38,286 bases of DNA from Candidatus Magasanikbacteria bacterium CG10_big_fil_rev_8_21_14_0_10_47_10 (GCA_002773135.1 PFCB01000021.1:961-39246), one strand, 5' to 3'; shown: positions 9,601-18,546, numbered from the stretch's first letter. The notes: a model not told the origin generated them from the letters alone. Translations and numbers: made by a program.

Positions 9601-9626
9601 AAGACGGCCGCTATCGGCCGTCTTTT
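9601..9626 (+). terminator. Perfect 10-bp stem hairpin with short T-tract
   Basis: AAGACGGCCG-CTAT-CGGCCGTCTT-TT. Confidence 0.55.
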
Positions 9627-9710
9627 GCTCCATGCGGAGATACCCCTTCCTGAAATGCACTGTATGTTGACAAACGGTGAATTAACAAGTAAGGTGCCAA
9701 AAAATGATCC

Positions 9711-9733
9711 TTTTTAAACAAACTGTTTAAAAA
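9711..9733. promoter_or_regulatory. Perfect inverted repeat directly upstream of the 9736 start codon (candidate operator)
   Basis: TTTTTAAACA-AAC-TGTTTAAAAA, 10-bp arms, 2 nt before ATG. Confidence 0.6.
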
Positions 9734-9735
9734 TT

Positions 9736-10599
9736 ATGCTGATAAACGGCAAAACTCGCCTGGAAAATCATGTGATTGACTTTCTCACTGAGCACGGGGC
9801 ATGCTCTGCGAAATCTCTCTATCAAGCGATTCAGTCCACCTATGGTCCTTGCACAATTCAGGGACTCTACCGCGTTTTACGGCAGCTTCAGTCAAAGGAG
9901 GTTGTTGTAAAGCAAAAAAAACAGTATTGCCTCGCTATTCCCTGGCTGATGGGTATTTCTCGTTTAACTGATGAAATGGAGGAAACGTACTTGCGCCATA
10001 CATACTTGAGCCAGTTGCTGCCAAAGACAGAAAGCCGTCACGTGTGGACCTTTTCCAACCTGCTCAAGATGAACAGCTTTTGGTCACACCTCCTTCTTGT
10101 TATGGCAAAGGACAGCAATGACGCTGTTGCGCTTCACTACTCTCCGCATGCCTGGTACCTTATCCTGCACCGTGACCAATCCATGCAATTTTCCAAAGCT
10201 CTTTTGCGACAAGTCCCTGCGTCACTGACTGTTGTTGGGAGTAAAAGTTATCTGGATAAGATGTCCACGAGTGTGACACAAGACATTTATCCAAATAAAA
10301 AGTTCTACCTGGCGCCACCGGACGAACACATTGAAAAAAGTAGAAGTACACACATTGACGTCATTGGGGATTATGTGTTGGAAGTGAAGATGGATGAAAA
10401 AACAACAGCGCTTATTGAAAATTTGTTTGCCAATACTGTCGCTCCCCACGATATAGACTCGTCCGACATCTTTCCTTTTTACGAACACAAGGCTGCTGTA
10501 AAAATGACATTAAAAAAAGATCCCAAACGCGCCGGGATCTACAAGAAAAAATTTGAAAATCTATTTGGTCCACTGCACAAGATGAAAAAAGACAGCTAA
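9736..10599 (+). CDS. Winged-helix-like DNA-binding protein with uncharacterised C-terminal domain
   Basis: N-terminus LENHVIDFLTEHGACSAKSLYQAIQSTYGPCTIQGLYRVLRQLQSKEVVVKQKKQY fits a wHTH; divergent from infA. Confidence 0.65.
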   Translation: MLINGKTRLENHVIDFLTEHGACSAKSLYQAIQSTYGPCTIQGLYRVLRQLQSKEVVVKQKKQYCLAIPWLMGISRLTDEMEETYLRHTYLSQLLPKTESRHVWTFSNLLKMNSFWSHLLLVMAKDSNDAVALHYSPHAWYLILHRDQSMQFSKALLRQVPASLTVVGSKSYLDKMSTSVTQDIYPNKKFYLAPPDEHIEKSRSTHIDVIGDYVLEVKMDEKTTALIENLFANTVAPHDIDSSDIFPFYEHKAAVKMTLKKDPKRAGIYKKKFENLFGPLHKMKKDS

Positions 10600-10657
10600 T
10601 ACATCCAAAACGAAACGACAGTCTAGACTTTAGTGTTGTTTTGAGAGTCTTGGCTTT

Positions 10658-12562
10658 CTATTCCAGTATTCCCTTGATGCGTCTGACGCCCGCACTGCAT
10701 GCTTCTTCTTTGGTTATCTTAAAATGCCCAAGGATTCCAGTATGTTCAACATGCGGGCCACCGCATATCTCCCGGCTAAATGTGGGATCTTCCGGATTTG
10801 CATTGCCACTATGGCCGGGATCTCCGACTGTGTATACTTTTATCACATCATCATACCGATCGGGAAAGACACCAATCACGTGCTGATTGTAGGCTGCCTC
10901 TACCGGCATCTCTTGCCAGGTGACTGCATAATCACGGGCAATAGCCGCGTTTACCAAGTCCTCTACCGACTGAATTTGCTCCGGTGTCATTTTTTCTGAA
11001 TGTGAAAAATCGAATCGCAGGCGTTCCGGTGTTATATTACTTCCCTTTTGACCTACATGATCTCCCAACACTCTCCGCAGGGCGATATGCAGCAAATGTG
11101 TTGCTGTATGGTACTTGACACTCATCTCCGAGTGATCAGAAAGTCCACCTTTGAACTTCTTTTCAGCGCCCTCACGAGAAGTGTTTTGATGTTTCGCTTT
11201 ATCCGCTTCAAACGCGTCCATATCTACCTGCAATGATCTCTCTTTTGCCAACTCTTCTGTCAGTTCAATAGGAAATCCATAGCTTTGATACAAATCAAAT
11301 GCATCAGTTCCACTGAGCACAGACCCTGCGTCCAAATCTTTTACCAAGTCCTCGAATCGTTTTAGCCCTTGACTGAGTGTATTGCGAAACTTCTTTTCTT
11401 CTTTTTCCATTTGTGAACGAATTTCTTCTTCCTTTTCTTTGAGCTCCGGATAGGCATGCTGATACACATTCACAAATGCCTGAGCAACTCCGGCGCAAAA
11501 ATTTCGCTCAACACCAAGCTGTTTGGCAAACCGAACAGATCGACGCATAAGTCGACGCGTAAAATAGCCTTGATCTTTATTTGATGGAAATGCCCCATCT
11601 GCAATCAAAAATGTAGCGGCACGAATATGATCCAATATGACGCGAAACGCATAGGTTTCAGTTTCATCATCTCCATACTGCTTTGCGCTTACATCTTGCA
11701 GCACCATACGCGCATCATCAAACAGATCAATCTTAAAAATGTCCGGATCATCGTTTAACGCGGCAGCCATGCGTTCCAGCCCGCCTCCAAAATCCACATT
11801 TTGTTGTGCCAATTTTTCAAATCCTGCTGCAGTCTTCTTATATTCCATGAACACATTGTTGCCAATTTCCAAAAATCGACCACAATCGCAGTTTACATGG
11901 CACAGTTCATCTTTCCATACAGAGCCGGCGTGCAAACCAAGCGATTCACCAAAATCCCAAAACATTTCTGAATCAGGGCCACCCGGCTCACCATCCGGCA
12001 TCTTTGATGGGACACCTGCGCGGCTCCACCAATTTTTAGTTTCATCGTAATAAAAAATGCGTCCGCCTTGCATACCCTTTTCTTCCGGCTGATCTACGAT
12101 TTCAGCATCAATTCCTTTTTGTAAAAATAATCCCTGCCACAGCTGGGCGGACTCCACGTCCTTTGGAATATCAAGCTCACTGTTTCCTCTAAAACAGGTT
12201 ATGTATATTCGGTTCGCGTCCAAACCAAGCTCTTGGGTCAAAAATGCAAACATCCATGGAATTTGTTCTTTTTTAAAATAATCACCTAAACTCCAATTCC
12301 CAAGCATTTCAAAAAACGTGGTATGACGATTGTCACCCACTTCTTCGACGTCTTGCGCACGAAAACATTTTTGAGAGTCAGTTAAACGTGATCCTTTTGG
12401 ATGTTGCTCACCCAAAAGATACGGTACCATGGGTTGCATACCCGATCCGGTAAACAATGTTGTCGGATCATTTTCCGGTAACAATGAAGCGGACGGCATG
12501 ACCTCGTGGCCTTGCTTCTTAAAATAATCCAAATATGTTTCTCGAAGTTGGTTCGTGGTCAT
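10658..12562 (-). CDS. alaS: Alanyl-tRNA synthetase, short form ending after the editing domain
   Basis: LRETYLDYFKKQGHEVMPSASLLPENDPTTLFTGSGMQPMVPYLLG; editing motifs HTATHLLH and REICGGPHVEHTG; ends at RRIKGILE. Confidence 0.95.
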   Translation of the reverse strand: MTTNQLRETYLDYFKKQGHEVMPSASLLPENDPTTLFTGSGMQPMVPYLLGEQHPKGSRLTDSQKCFRAQDVEEVGDNRHTTFFEMLGNWSLGDYFKKEQIPWMFAFLTQELGLDANRIYITCFRGNSELDIPKDVESAQLWQGLFLQKGIDAEIVDQPEEKGMQGGRIFYYDETKNWWSRAGVPSKMPDGEPGGPDSEMFWDFGESLGLHAGSVWKDELCHVNCDCGRFLEIGNNVFMEYKKTAAGFEKLAQQNVDFGGGLERMAAALNDDPDIFKIDLFDDARMVLQDVSAKQYGDDETETYAFRVILDHIRAATFLIADGAFPSNKDQGYFTRRLMRRSVRFAKQLGVERNFCAGVAQAFVNVYQHAYPELKEKEEEIRSQMEKEEKKFRNTLSQGLKRFEDLVKDLDAGSVLSGTDAFDLYQSYGFPIELTEELAKERSLQVDMDAFEADKAKHQNTSREGAEKKFKGGLSDHSEMSVKYHTATHLLHIALRRVLGDHVGQKGSNITPERLRFDFSHSEKMTPEQIQSVEDLVNAAIARDYAVTWQEMPVEAAYNQHVIGVFPDRYDDVIKVYTVGDPGHSGNANPEDPTFSREICGGPHVEHTGILGHFKITKEEACSAGVRRIKGILE

Positions 12563-12563
12563 A

Positions 12564-14492
12564 CTATTTTTCAGGTGGATAGGAGGTAATCACGCGTTTG
12601 ACGCCCAGAACCGGTCCGGTATCGCCACCGGAAAACACAACAGGGTAATGATACTGTTCAAACAGGGCCGGATCTGAAACAATAACGCTTCCATCTTTCA
12701 AGAGCGATACCCCTTGTTCATTTGGAAAAAAATGCTCAAACAAAAGTGTATACTGCTCATCAAATGTTCCGGGTCGTCTGTTATCTTCATATATACGATA
12801 TTGAGGCATGCCGTTGACCGGACTAACCAGCTCCATAACATAGAGATTATTATCCCGGTATTGCTTCACACAGTCAGAAAAAATCCCATTTTTATTAAAT
12901 GCAGCTGGACAGGAAGCTCTATTTTCTTCTGCCATTGCCTCTAAGAGAGTATAATAATTTATTTTTTTTACAACATCGGGACTACCACTTCTAAGCGAAT
13001 CAAACGCCCTCACGGCACGCTGCACACCAAAATGAAACTCAAGGATGCTTTCTCTGCGAGCATCTTCATTTGTCACTTTTGCAAGTGTTATGTACAAATT
13101 CTTTTTTTGACTTTCATCAAGAGAATGAAACGACTCGCTCGCGATCACTTGTGCTATGGATGGTGCCACGTCTATTGCCGACATATTCCATCGTAGATAC
13201 TTTGTATCAAGACTTTTTTCTTCTTCAACAAAACGTCTGATATTTTCTTGCGCGATGACAGCGTCAACATTTACCACACTCACGATGGTCAGCGCGACCA
13301 AACCAAGACCCGCGGAAGTAAAGAAAAAAATACGAAACGACGTGTTTTTCAATATACTTATTACTGAAAACAATAACACTGCAATAGTAAAGTAAATAAA
13401 CCACTCGACGTACAAACGCAGCACGGTAAAACCAAATACATCTTGATAGAGTTCCATTCTTCTTAACGCTGAAACAGCGACAACACCTACCTGCGCAATC
13501 AACAAAATTAAAAGAAAATTTACAAAACGTGAATGTCTATGATAGGTAAATGACCTATAAATAAATGAAATAAACAGCGCAGCAATCACCATGATCCAGA
13601 CAAGTTCAAAAAAACCATTTCTCGCGTACTCAGCAAATGTAATATCATTATCAAACACAAAGCTCGCGTTTCCAAAAAAATATTTTATCTGGATAGCAAC
13701 AAATATCAAAAACAACGCGTTTACAAGAGAGAGAACCACGCTTGTTACTATCTGATCATATTTTGCCGCCTTTAGTTCAATCTTTTCCAGTGTATGGCTA
13801 TCCTTGATCAATACATAAAAAAATCCAGCCGCCAGCAATGCCATAAGCCCTATTCTGAAAATTCTCCACACAATTTCAGCACTTATGTGCACATCAAAAA
13901 TTTTCTGAAAGTACGTCGCAAAGATATCATCTGCAGCATAAAAAAGCGCCGCAAACACGACCAATAAGGGTATGGCCAAACCAATTCCGACAATGACTTT
14001 TCTCACGGCCTGTTTTCGGCCGCCAAAGTCAATATAGAATACATCCTTAATGACATCGCCGATTTCTATCATCACTGCGGGGAACAAAAATAACTGAAAT
14101 ATGGGAATTCCTCGCAGTGTAAAGGTTGTGCCATGAGGATTGCGCAAAGTCAGCACCACCGACAAAAAAATCCCCTGCATGATAATCAAAAATGGAACCA
14201 ACTCGGTAACCAGTCTGTTCCCAAAGAACAACACTTCGCCGCTCATGATCAAAAAAGGAATAGTGAGCAACAAAAACGTACGCTGTCGAACATGGTCAAA
14301 TATTGCGTTGATTAGTACAAATCCGACCAAGTACGCCACAGAGAATAAGAAAAAACCCAAACCCAACTCATGATCCCAAACAAGGAAATCATAGGATATG
14401 GCCATGATGAACGCGAATGCAATGTAGATGAGGCGCTCTTTCTTTTTATTGTTTGCAACTGGTGTCATATACGTACTCAATAATTCCTCCAC
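12564..14492 (-). CDS. Polytopic membrane protein (DUF4153/DUF4173-like)
   Basis: Many TM segments, YVEWFIYFTIAVLLFSVISIL, soluble C-terminus; start may be MTPVANN at 14468. Confidence 0.6.
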   Translation of the reverse strand: MEELLSTYMTPVANNKKKERLIYIAFAFIMAISYDFLVWDHELGLGFFLFSVAYLVGFVLINAIFDHVRQRTFLLLTIPFLIMSGEVLFFGNRLVTELVPFLIIMQGIFLSVVLTLRNPHGTTFTLRGIPIFQLFLFPAVMIEIGDVIKDVFYIDFGGRKQAVRKVIVGIGLAIPLLVVFAALFYAADDIFATYFQKIFDVHISAEIVWRIFRIGLMALLAAGFFYVLIKDSHTLEKIELKAAKYDQIVTSVVLSLVNALFLIFVAIQIKYFFGNASFVFDNDITFAEYARNGFFELVWIMVIAALFISFIYRSFTYHRHSRFVNFLLILLIAQVGVVAVSALRRMELYQDVFGFTVLRLYVEWFIYFTIAVLLFSVISILKNTSFRIFFFTSAGLGLVALTIVSVVNVDAVIAQENIRRFVEEEKSLDTKYLRWNMSAIDVAPSIAQVIASESFHSLDESQKKNLYITLAKVTNEDARRESILEFHFGVQRAVRAFDSLRSGSPDVVKKINYYTLLEAMAEENRASCPAAFNKNGIFSDCVKQYRDNNLYVMELVSPVNGMPQYRIYEDNRRPGTFDEQYTLLFEHFFPNEQGVSLLKDGSVIVSDPALFEQYHYPVVFSGGDTGPVLGVKRVITSYPPEK

Positions 14493-15684
14493 CTAAACAA
14501 ACACCATCTTTATACATGACAGCAAACTGTCCGGGAGTGACAGCGCGCTGCGGACTGTCAAAAACCATAACATGGAGCGATTCTTCGTCGCTACGCTCCT
14601 TGGGATAACGAACCATTACTTTTTGAAGCGGTTGCCGATGTCTAAGCCTTACTTCACATTCTAACTGGAAAAACCTTGAATGTCCACTTGCTCCTATCTG
14701 CTTGTCCGCCAGAGCTGAACAAAGTGAAGCGTCGGCGGATCCACCGATCCAGTGCATATTCTGCACGCCAATTTGTTTTTTGTACAAGAGCGGATCATCT
14801 TCATACCCGACCACCAATTCATTCTTCTCAAAATCTTTTTCTACAACGTAGAGCGGCTTTCTACCATCACTATGAACTATTGGCTTCGAACTATGAACTC
14901 CCAAATGCCGCTGACCAATCGTATAAAAGGCCAGCCCTTCGTGTTCACCGACTCCTTCACCGGAGCTCATGACAATCTTTCCCGGTGTTTTGTGTATTTT
15001 TTGCTGCAAAAAATCCTTCATTGGCACTTCACCGACAAAGCAAATCCCCATGCTCTCCGGCCTATTGGCTGTGGGGAGGTCAAACTCGTGTGCCATCTTC
15101 CGAACATCCGCTTTTGTATATTCTCCAAGCGGAAACATGGTGTGTGCCAGCTGCTCCTGGGACAGCTGGTGGAGAAAATATGTTTGATCTTTGTTCTCAT
15201 CCTTGGCCTGGAGGAGTTGATAATTGGTGATTGGTAATTGATCATTGTTTTGAATTTTGAGTTTTGTGTTGTTTTGAGTTTCCCGCCGAAGGCGAGCATA
15301 GTGCCCGGTCGCCAGATAGTCAAAACCCAGCTCATGCGCTTTATCCAGCCACGCGCCAAATTTAATAAATTTATTGCACATGACATCGGGATTGGGCGTG
15401 CGTCCAGCCTGGTACGCATCAAACATATATCCCATGACCCATTCTTTATATTCCTTTTCAAAATCCAGCGTCAAAAAATCAATGCCAAGCTTTGCGGCCA
15501 CTCGCATGGCATCTCGCCTATCTTCCTTCCACGTGCAAACACCAGATACCTCCTTTGTATCGCTCCACTGCTTCATATACGCGCCTGAAACGTAGTGCCC
15601 CTGCCGTACCAAAAGAGCGGCGGCAACTGACGAATCAACGCCCCCAGATAGTGCCACAAGAATTTTTTTACTCTGTGTATGCAT
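14446..15684 (-). CDS. mnmA: tRNA-specific 2-thiouridylase
   Basis: ILVALSGGVDSSVAAALLVRQGH, PDVMCNKFIKFGAW, DYLATGHYAR, TGICFVGE-like MGICFVGE. Confidence 0.95.
   Translation of the reverse strand: MHTQSKKILVALSGGVDSSVAAALLVRQGHYVSGAYMKQWSDTKEVSGVCTWKEDRRDAMRVAAKLGIDFLTLDFEKEYKEWVMGYMFDAYQAGRTPNPDVMCNKFIKFGAWLDKAHELGFDYLATGHYARLRRETQNNTKLKIQNNDQLPITNYQLLQAKDENKDQTYFLHQLSQEQLAHTMFPLGEYTKADVRKMAHEFDLPTANRPESMGICFVGEVPMKDFLQQKIHKTPGKIVMSSGEGVGEHEGLAFYTIGQRHLGVHSSKPIVHSDGRKPLYVVEKDFEKNELVVGYEDDPLLYKKQIGVQNMHWIGGSADASLCSALADKQIGASGHSRFFQLECEVRLRHRQPLQKVMVRYPKERSDEESLHVMVFDSPQRAVTPGQFAVMYKDGVCLGGGIIEYVYDTSCKQ
14705..14739. repeat. Repeat-like hairpin inside mnmA
   Basis: TCCGCC (14705-14710)...GGCGGA (14734-14739), in frame. 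Confidence 0.5.
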
Positions 15685-15736
15685 AAAACCCCATCAGAGT
15701 ACCTTACCCCCACAAAAAAATCAATGTTCGAGTAAA

Positions 15737-15765
15737 AAAAACGTCCCGACTGAGTCGGAACGTTT
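15737..15765 (-). terminator. Intrinsic terminator downstream of the zinc-ribbon gene
   Basis: AAAACGTCCCGACTGAGTCGGAACGTTTT plus A-tract on + strand (T-tract on - strand). Confidence 0.75.
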
Positions 15766-15777
15766 TGAATGCGTGAT

Positions 15778-16062
15778 TTACGCGTCGCCTCTTCGTGCTC
15801 TGTTACAGTCCATGCAATAAATTGGTCTATCACCTGTAGGCTGGAATGGCAGCTGTGTAATATGCTTGCCACATTCAGCACAGTTCAGATCAACGTCATA
15901 CATGCGTCGTTCGCGCGGTGCGCGGGTCTGGCGCTTTGCGCGCAGACAGTCAGAACAGAAGACCGGTCTGTCACCGCTTGGTTGAAACGGCAGCTGTGAA
16001 ATATGCTTGCCGCATTCCGCGCAGTCCAGATCCACGTCATACATCTGTTTGTCGCTATCCAT
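15778..16062 (-). CDS. Tandem CxxC...CxxC zinc-ribbon small protein
   Basis: Two near-identical units MYDVDLDCAECGKHISQLPFQPSGDRPVFCSDC and MYDVDLNCAECGKHITQLPFQPTGDRPIYCMDC. Confidence 0.85.
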   Translation of the reverse strand: MDSDKQMYDVDLDCAECGKHISQLPFQPSGDRPVFCSDCLRAKRQTRAPRERRMYDVDLNCAECGKHITQLPFQPTGDRPIYCMDCNRARRGDA

Positions 16063-16231
16063 ACGTGTTTGGATGTTTGCTTTTAATAATCGACCTTTCC
16101 TGTCCCGTCATCCTGCCAATGGCTGGTGTGTACGGGATTACCGCGACAACTTGATGAATAACTCAATTTGTTACGCGTGGCCAAAGTATACTGGAAGCCA
16201 AAGGAGCATGTCAATAGACTCTCAGTACGCC

Positions 16232-16639
16232 CTATGTATCCTTGCTGCCGGTACCGTCAAACTCACCTCCGGCAACACTCGCGACGGCTACAATCAAAAC
16301 CAGGGTCGCGTACAATTTCCAATCCGTATAGAGCGCGGCGAACTGATCCAATGGCTGCTTTGCTATGTACGCGCCCAATGCGGAAAGCCCATCCAAGATC
16401 AAGGATACAGCCACAATGATAACGCCAAATTGAAACCCACGCGCTGTGCTTGGCTGAAGTTTTTTAAAAAACCACTTTGAAAAAATCAAAACGAGCGGAA
16501 TGATACAAACCCAAAAAAATATATAGCTCTTCAAACTATTTTGATCTTCAAAATATGGAACAGCACGGGTTAACGCGTACAAAAGAAATGATGAAACATA
16601 CAGTAATATGCTCATCCAAATAGCTCTTTTATAGTTCAT
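16232..16639 (-). CDS. Small four-helix membrane protein
   Basis: 135 aa with several hydrophobic segments, 1 nt gap to neighbour. Confidence 0.6.
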   Translation of the reverse strand: MNYKRAIWMSILLYVSSFLLYALTRAVPYFEDQNSLKSYIFFWVCIIPLVLIFSKWFFKKLQPSTARGFQFGVIIVAVSLILDGLSALGAYIAKQPLDQFAALYTDWKLYATLVLIVAVASVAGGEFDGTGSKDT

Positions 16640-16640
16640 A

Positions 16641-16973
16641 TTATACGAGTGTTAACACCAAACCCAATATAAAGAGAATAAGAAAAACGAACAGCCAGCC
16701 AATGGTTGACCACATCATAACTGTCGCGGCCTTAAAATGATGATGAAGCAACTTTTTGAGCGGCTCAAAGAAAATCAGCCAACCACACACCGCAACGGAC
16801 AAAAAGATAAGGAAAAAATTAAATGTATACCGTATTACCTGACCAATTTGATCCTGAAACATGAATTCAATGTTAAGGATGATCAGGGAAAGAAACAGTA
16901 AATAAATAACAACGAGCACAGCATGAAGAAATCCATGCCAGAACGGGTTGCGGTAGTCGCGATTGAGCAGCAT
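16641..16973 (-). CDS. Small membrane protein
   Basis: 110 aa, three hydrophobic segments. Confidence 0.6.
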   Translation of the reverse strand: MLLNRDYRNPFWHGFLHAVLVVIYLLFLSLIILNIEFMFQDQIGQVIRYTFNFFLIFLSVAVCGWLIFFEPLKKLLHHHFKAATVMMWSTIGWLFVFLILFILGLVLTLV

Positions 16974-17038
16974 AGTGACGGATGAATTATAAATTATTCA
17001 AAGCAAAGGGAAATGAGAAAGGATGTAAACAGTATACC

Positions 17039-17058
17039 ACAGCAAATGCATTTGCTGT
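17039..17058. promoter_or_regulatory. 20-bp perfect palindrome
   Basis: ACAGCAAATGCATTTGCTGT just upstream of the TTGACA box at 17065. Confidence 0.6.
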
Positions 17059-17064
17059 AGCTGG

Positions 17065-17106
17065 TTGACATTTGATCAAAAATGCGCTAGCGTTGGTGCA
17101 CCAACG
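17065..17106 (+). promoter_or_regulatory. Candidate promoter with overlapping 16-bp perfect palindrome
   Basis: TTGACA (17065-17070)-N17-TAGCGT (weak -10); CGTTGGTGCACCAACG 17091-17106; RBS GGAGGAGAGG before ATG 17118. Confidence 0.5.
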
Positions 17107-17117
17107 AGGAGGAGAGG

Positions 17118-17885
17118 ATGCGAGTCGAGAACTTCGTGGGTAGGATATTCCTGCTCCGTCACGTCGACAGGGACAAGCTGAATGTGGATCCGGAGGTCCG
17201 CGAGCTGCCCACCGAGCTGGGCGAGATCCAGGCGTTCACCATGGGATCGATGCTACGCCGGCAGTTCCGGGCGCACTTCATGCGGCGGATGGCGTCGCCG
17301 GCCGGGCGCTCGTTGCACACCAACGAACTGCTGCACCGCGCCTCGCTGCCACTGGTGGCTAGCCGCGGCCAGGCCGGTGCGCAGACTCTGCAGAAGTTCC
17401 GTGATCTCAAGGAAGACCCGCGGGTCGATGAGGCGGTTCAGAAGGAGATCCACGAGCTTGGGATCCTGGGCCATGGGGGCGAGCACCTGATGCTCGCCAT
17501 GTTCACCAACCCCGAGACCTACCCGGACTCGCGGCTAGCCGAGTTCCTCACGGTCAAGGCCAGCGAGATGACCGTGGCGGTCAACAGCATCGTTGAGCAG
17601 ATGATGCTGGACGAGTACCGTGGCACGGACACACTGGTGGCCGGCCTGCACGGTGGCCAGCTGGACTTCCTGCACCACCACTTCACCGCGGAGATCTTCC
17701 AAGGCCAGCCCCAGCGCAGGACCACGAAGATCTTCCGCAAGGGAGAGGGCTTCATGCTCGAGGCCCTCGACCTCCACCCGGACCTGCCGGCCGACAAGGA
17801 GTGGCGGGTCGGCCGCGTGACGGAGCTCCGCTGGCCCCTGTGGCTGGAGGAGGTGTGCACCGAGGCGATGGGCGGCGGCTCCTGA
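17118..17885 (+). CDS. Histidine-phosphatase-superfamily-like protein on a GC-rich island
   Basis: FLLRHVDRDKLN (RH catalytic motif) and VAGLHGGQLDFL (second His); strong SD; G/C third positions. Confidence 0.65.
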   Translation: MRVENFVGRIFLLRHVDRDKLNVDPEVRELPTELGEIQAFTMGSMLRRQFRAHFMRRMASPAGRSLHTNELLHRASLPLVASRGQAGAQTLQKFRDLKEDPRVDEAVQKEIHELGILGHGGEHLMLAMFTNPETYPDSRLAEFLTVKASEMTVAVNSIVEQMMLDEYRGTDTLVAGLHGGQLDFLHHHFTAEIFQGQPQRRTTKIFRKGEGFMLEALDLHPDLPADKEWRVGRVTELRWPLWLEEVCTEAMGGGS

Positions 17886-17908
17886 GCGAGCAAGAGGGAA
17901 CATAACAC

Positions 17909-17938
17909 CTCCCGCGTGGCTACGGCTGCGCGGGAGGC
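17909..17938 (+). terminator. GC-rich 9-bp stem-loop downstream of the 17118 gene
   Basis: CCTCCCGCG...CGCGGGAGG. Confidence 0.5.
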
Positions 17939-17944
17939 AAAGGA

Positions 17945-17967
17945 TACCTGATACGGTATTTTTTTAT
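17945..17967 (+). terminator. Intrinsic terminator
   Basis: ATACC-TGATAC-GGTAT-TTTTTTT. Confidence 0.65.
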
Positions 17968-18060
17968 TTTCCAATAGCGCCTATAACCATCACAACCGCC
18001 TCTTCGGCACAAATCAGTACTGACTGATGCTGTGTCAAGCGTTGGAAGTGAACCCAAGGG

Positions 18061-18546
18061 CTACGAATTACCAAATTGTTTAACTCTAAACCCCACAACA
18101 TCTTTGGCAAGCGCGGTAATATCTTCTTCTGTTGTTTTTCTGTGCTGTTTCAGTTCATTGCTTACATCCTGAATGCGCGCATCCGCGTGATCCACCCGAT
18201 CTGAAAGCGCGTGGACATCTTCTTTTGTCGCGCCAGTATCAATGATGAACTGCGTCATCTCTGTTATCTCTTCAAAACCTTTTTTCATATCCGCCTGCAT
18301 AGCGGCATTATCTTTGATAAAAGAAACAGTCTCTGTTAATCCGACAATTTCTCTATCTACGCAGTCAAATCGCACGTCAATTTTGTCGAACCGTTCGTCC
18401 ACCTGCGCAAAGCGCGCGTCCACTTTGTCGAACCGCTCGTCCACCTGCGCGAAACGCGCGTCCATGTCCTGCTGCATGGCAGCATTATCCTTAATAAAAA
18501 GAACGACCTCATAGATGTCGTCCAGTGTCGTTTGCTTCCCAAGCAT
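18061..18546 (-). CDS. Coiled-coil repeat protein
   Basis: DARFAQVDERFDKVDARFAQVDERFDKIDVRF and twice FIKDNAAMQxDM; start MLGKQTT preceded by AAAGGAGGGATAT. Confidence 0.75.
   Translation of the reverse strand: MLGKQTTLDDIYEVVLFIKDNAAMQQDMDARFAQVDERFDKVDARFAQVDERFDKIDVRFDCVDREIVGLTETVSFIKDNAAMQADMKKGFEEITEMTQFIIDTGATKEDVHALSDRVDHADARIQDVSNELKQHRKTTEEDITALAKDVVGFRVKQFGNS

Noticed and set aside
17159-17974. Antisense and alternate-frame ORFs over cassette 1 (17159..17410, 17519..17974, 17535..17903, 17182..17490)
   Set aside because: Same GC-rich artefact; no motifs, no start signals, overlap the well-supported 17118-17885 gene
18357-18542. Repeats in 18061-18546 as a CRISPR-like or minisatellite non-coding array
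   Set aside because: Repeat period is a multiple of 3, frame is open and encodes a coherent coiled coil; no unique spacers
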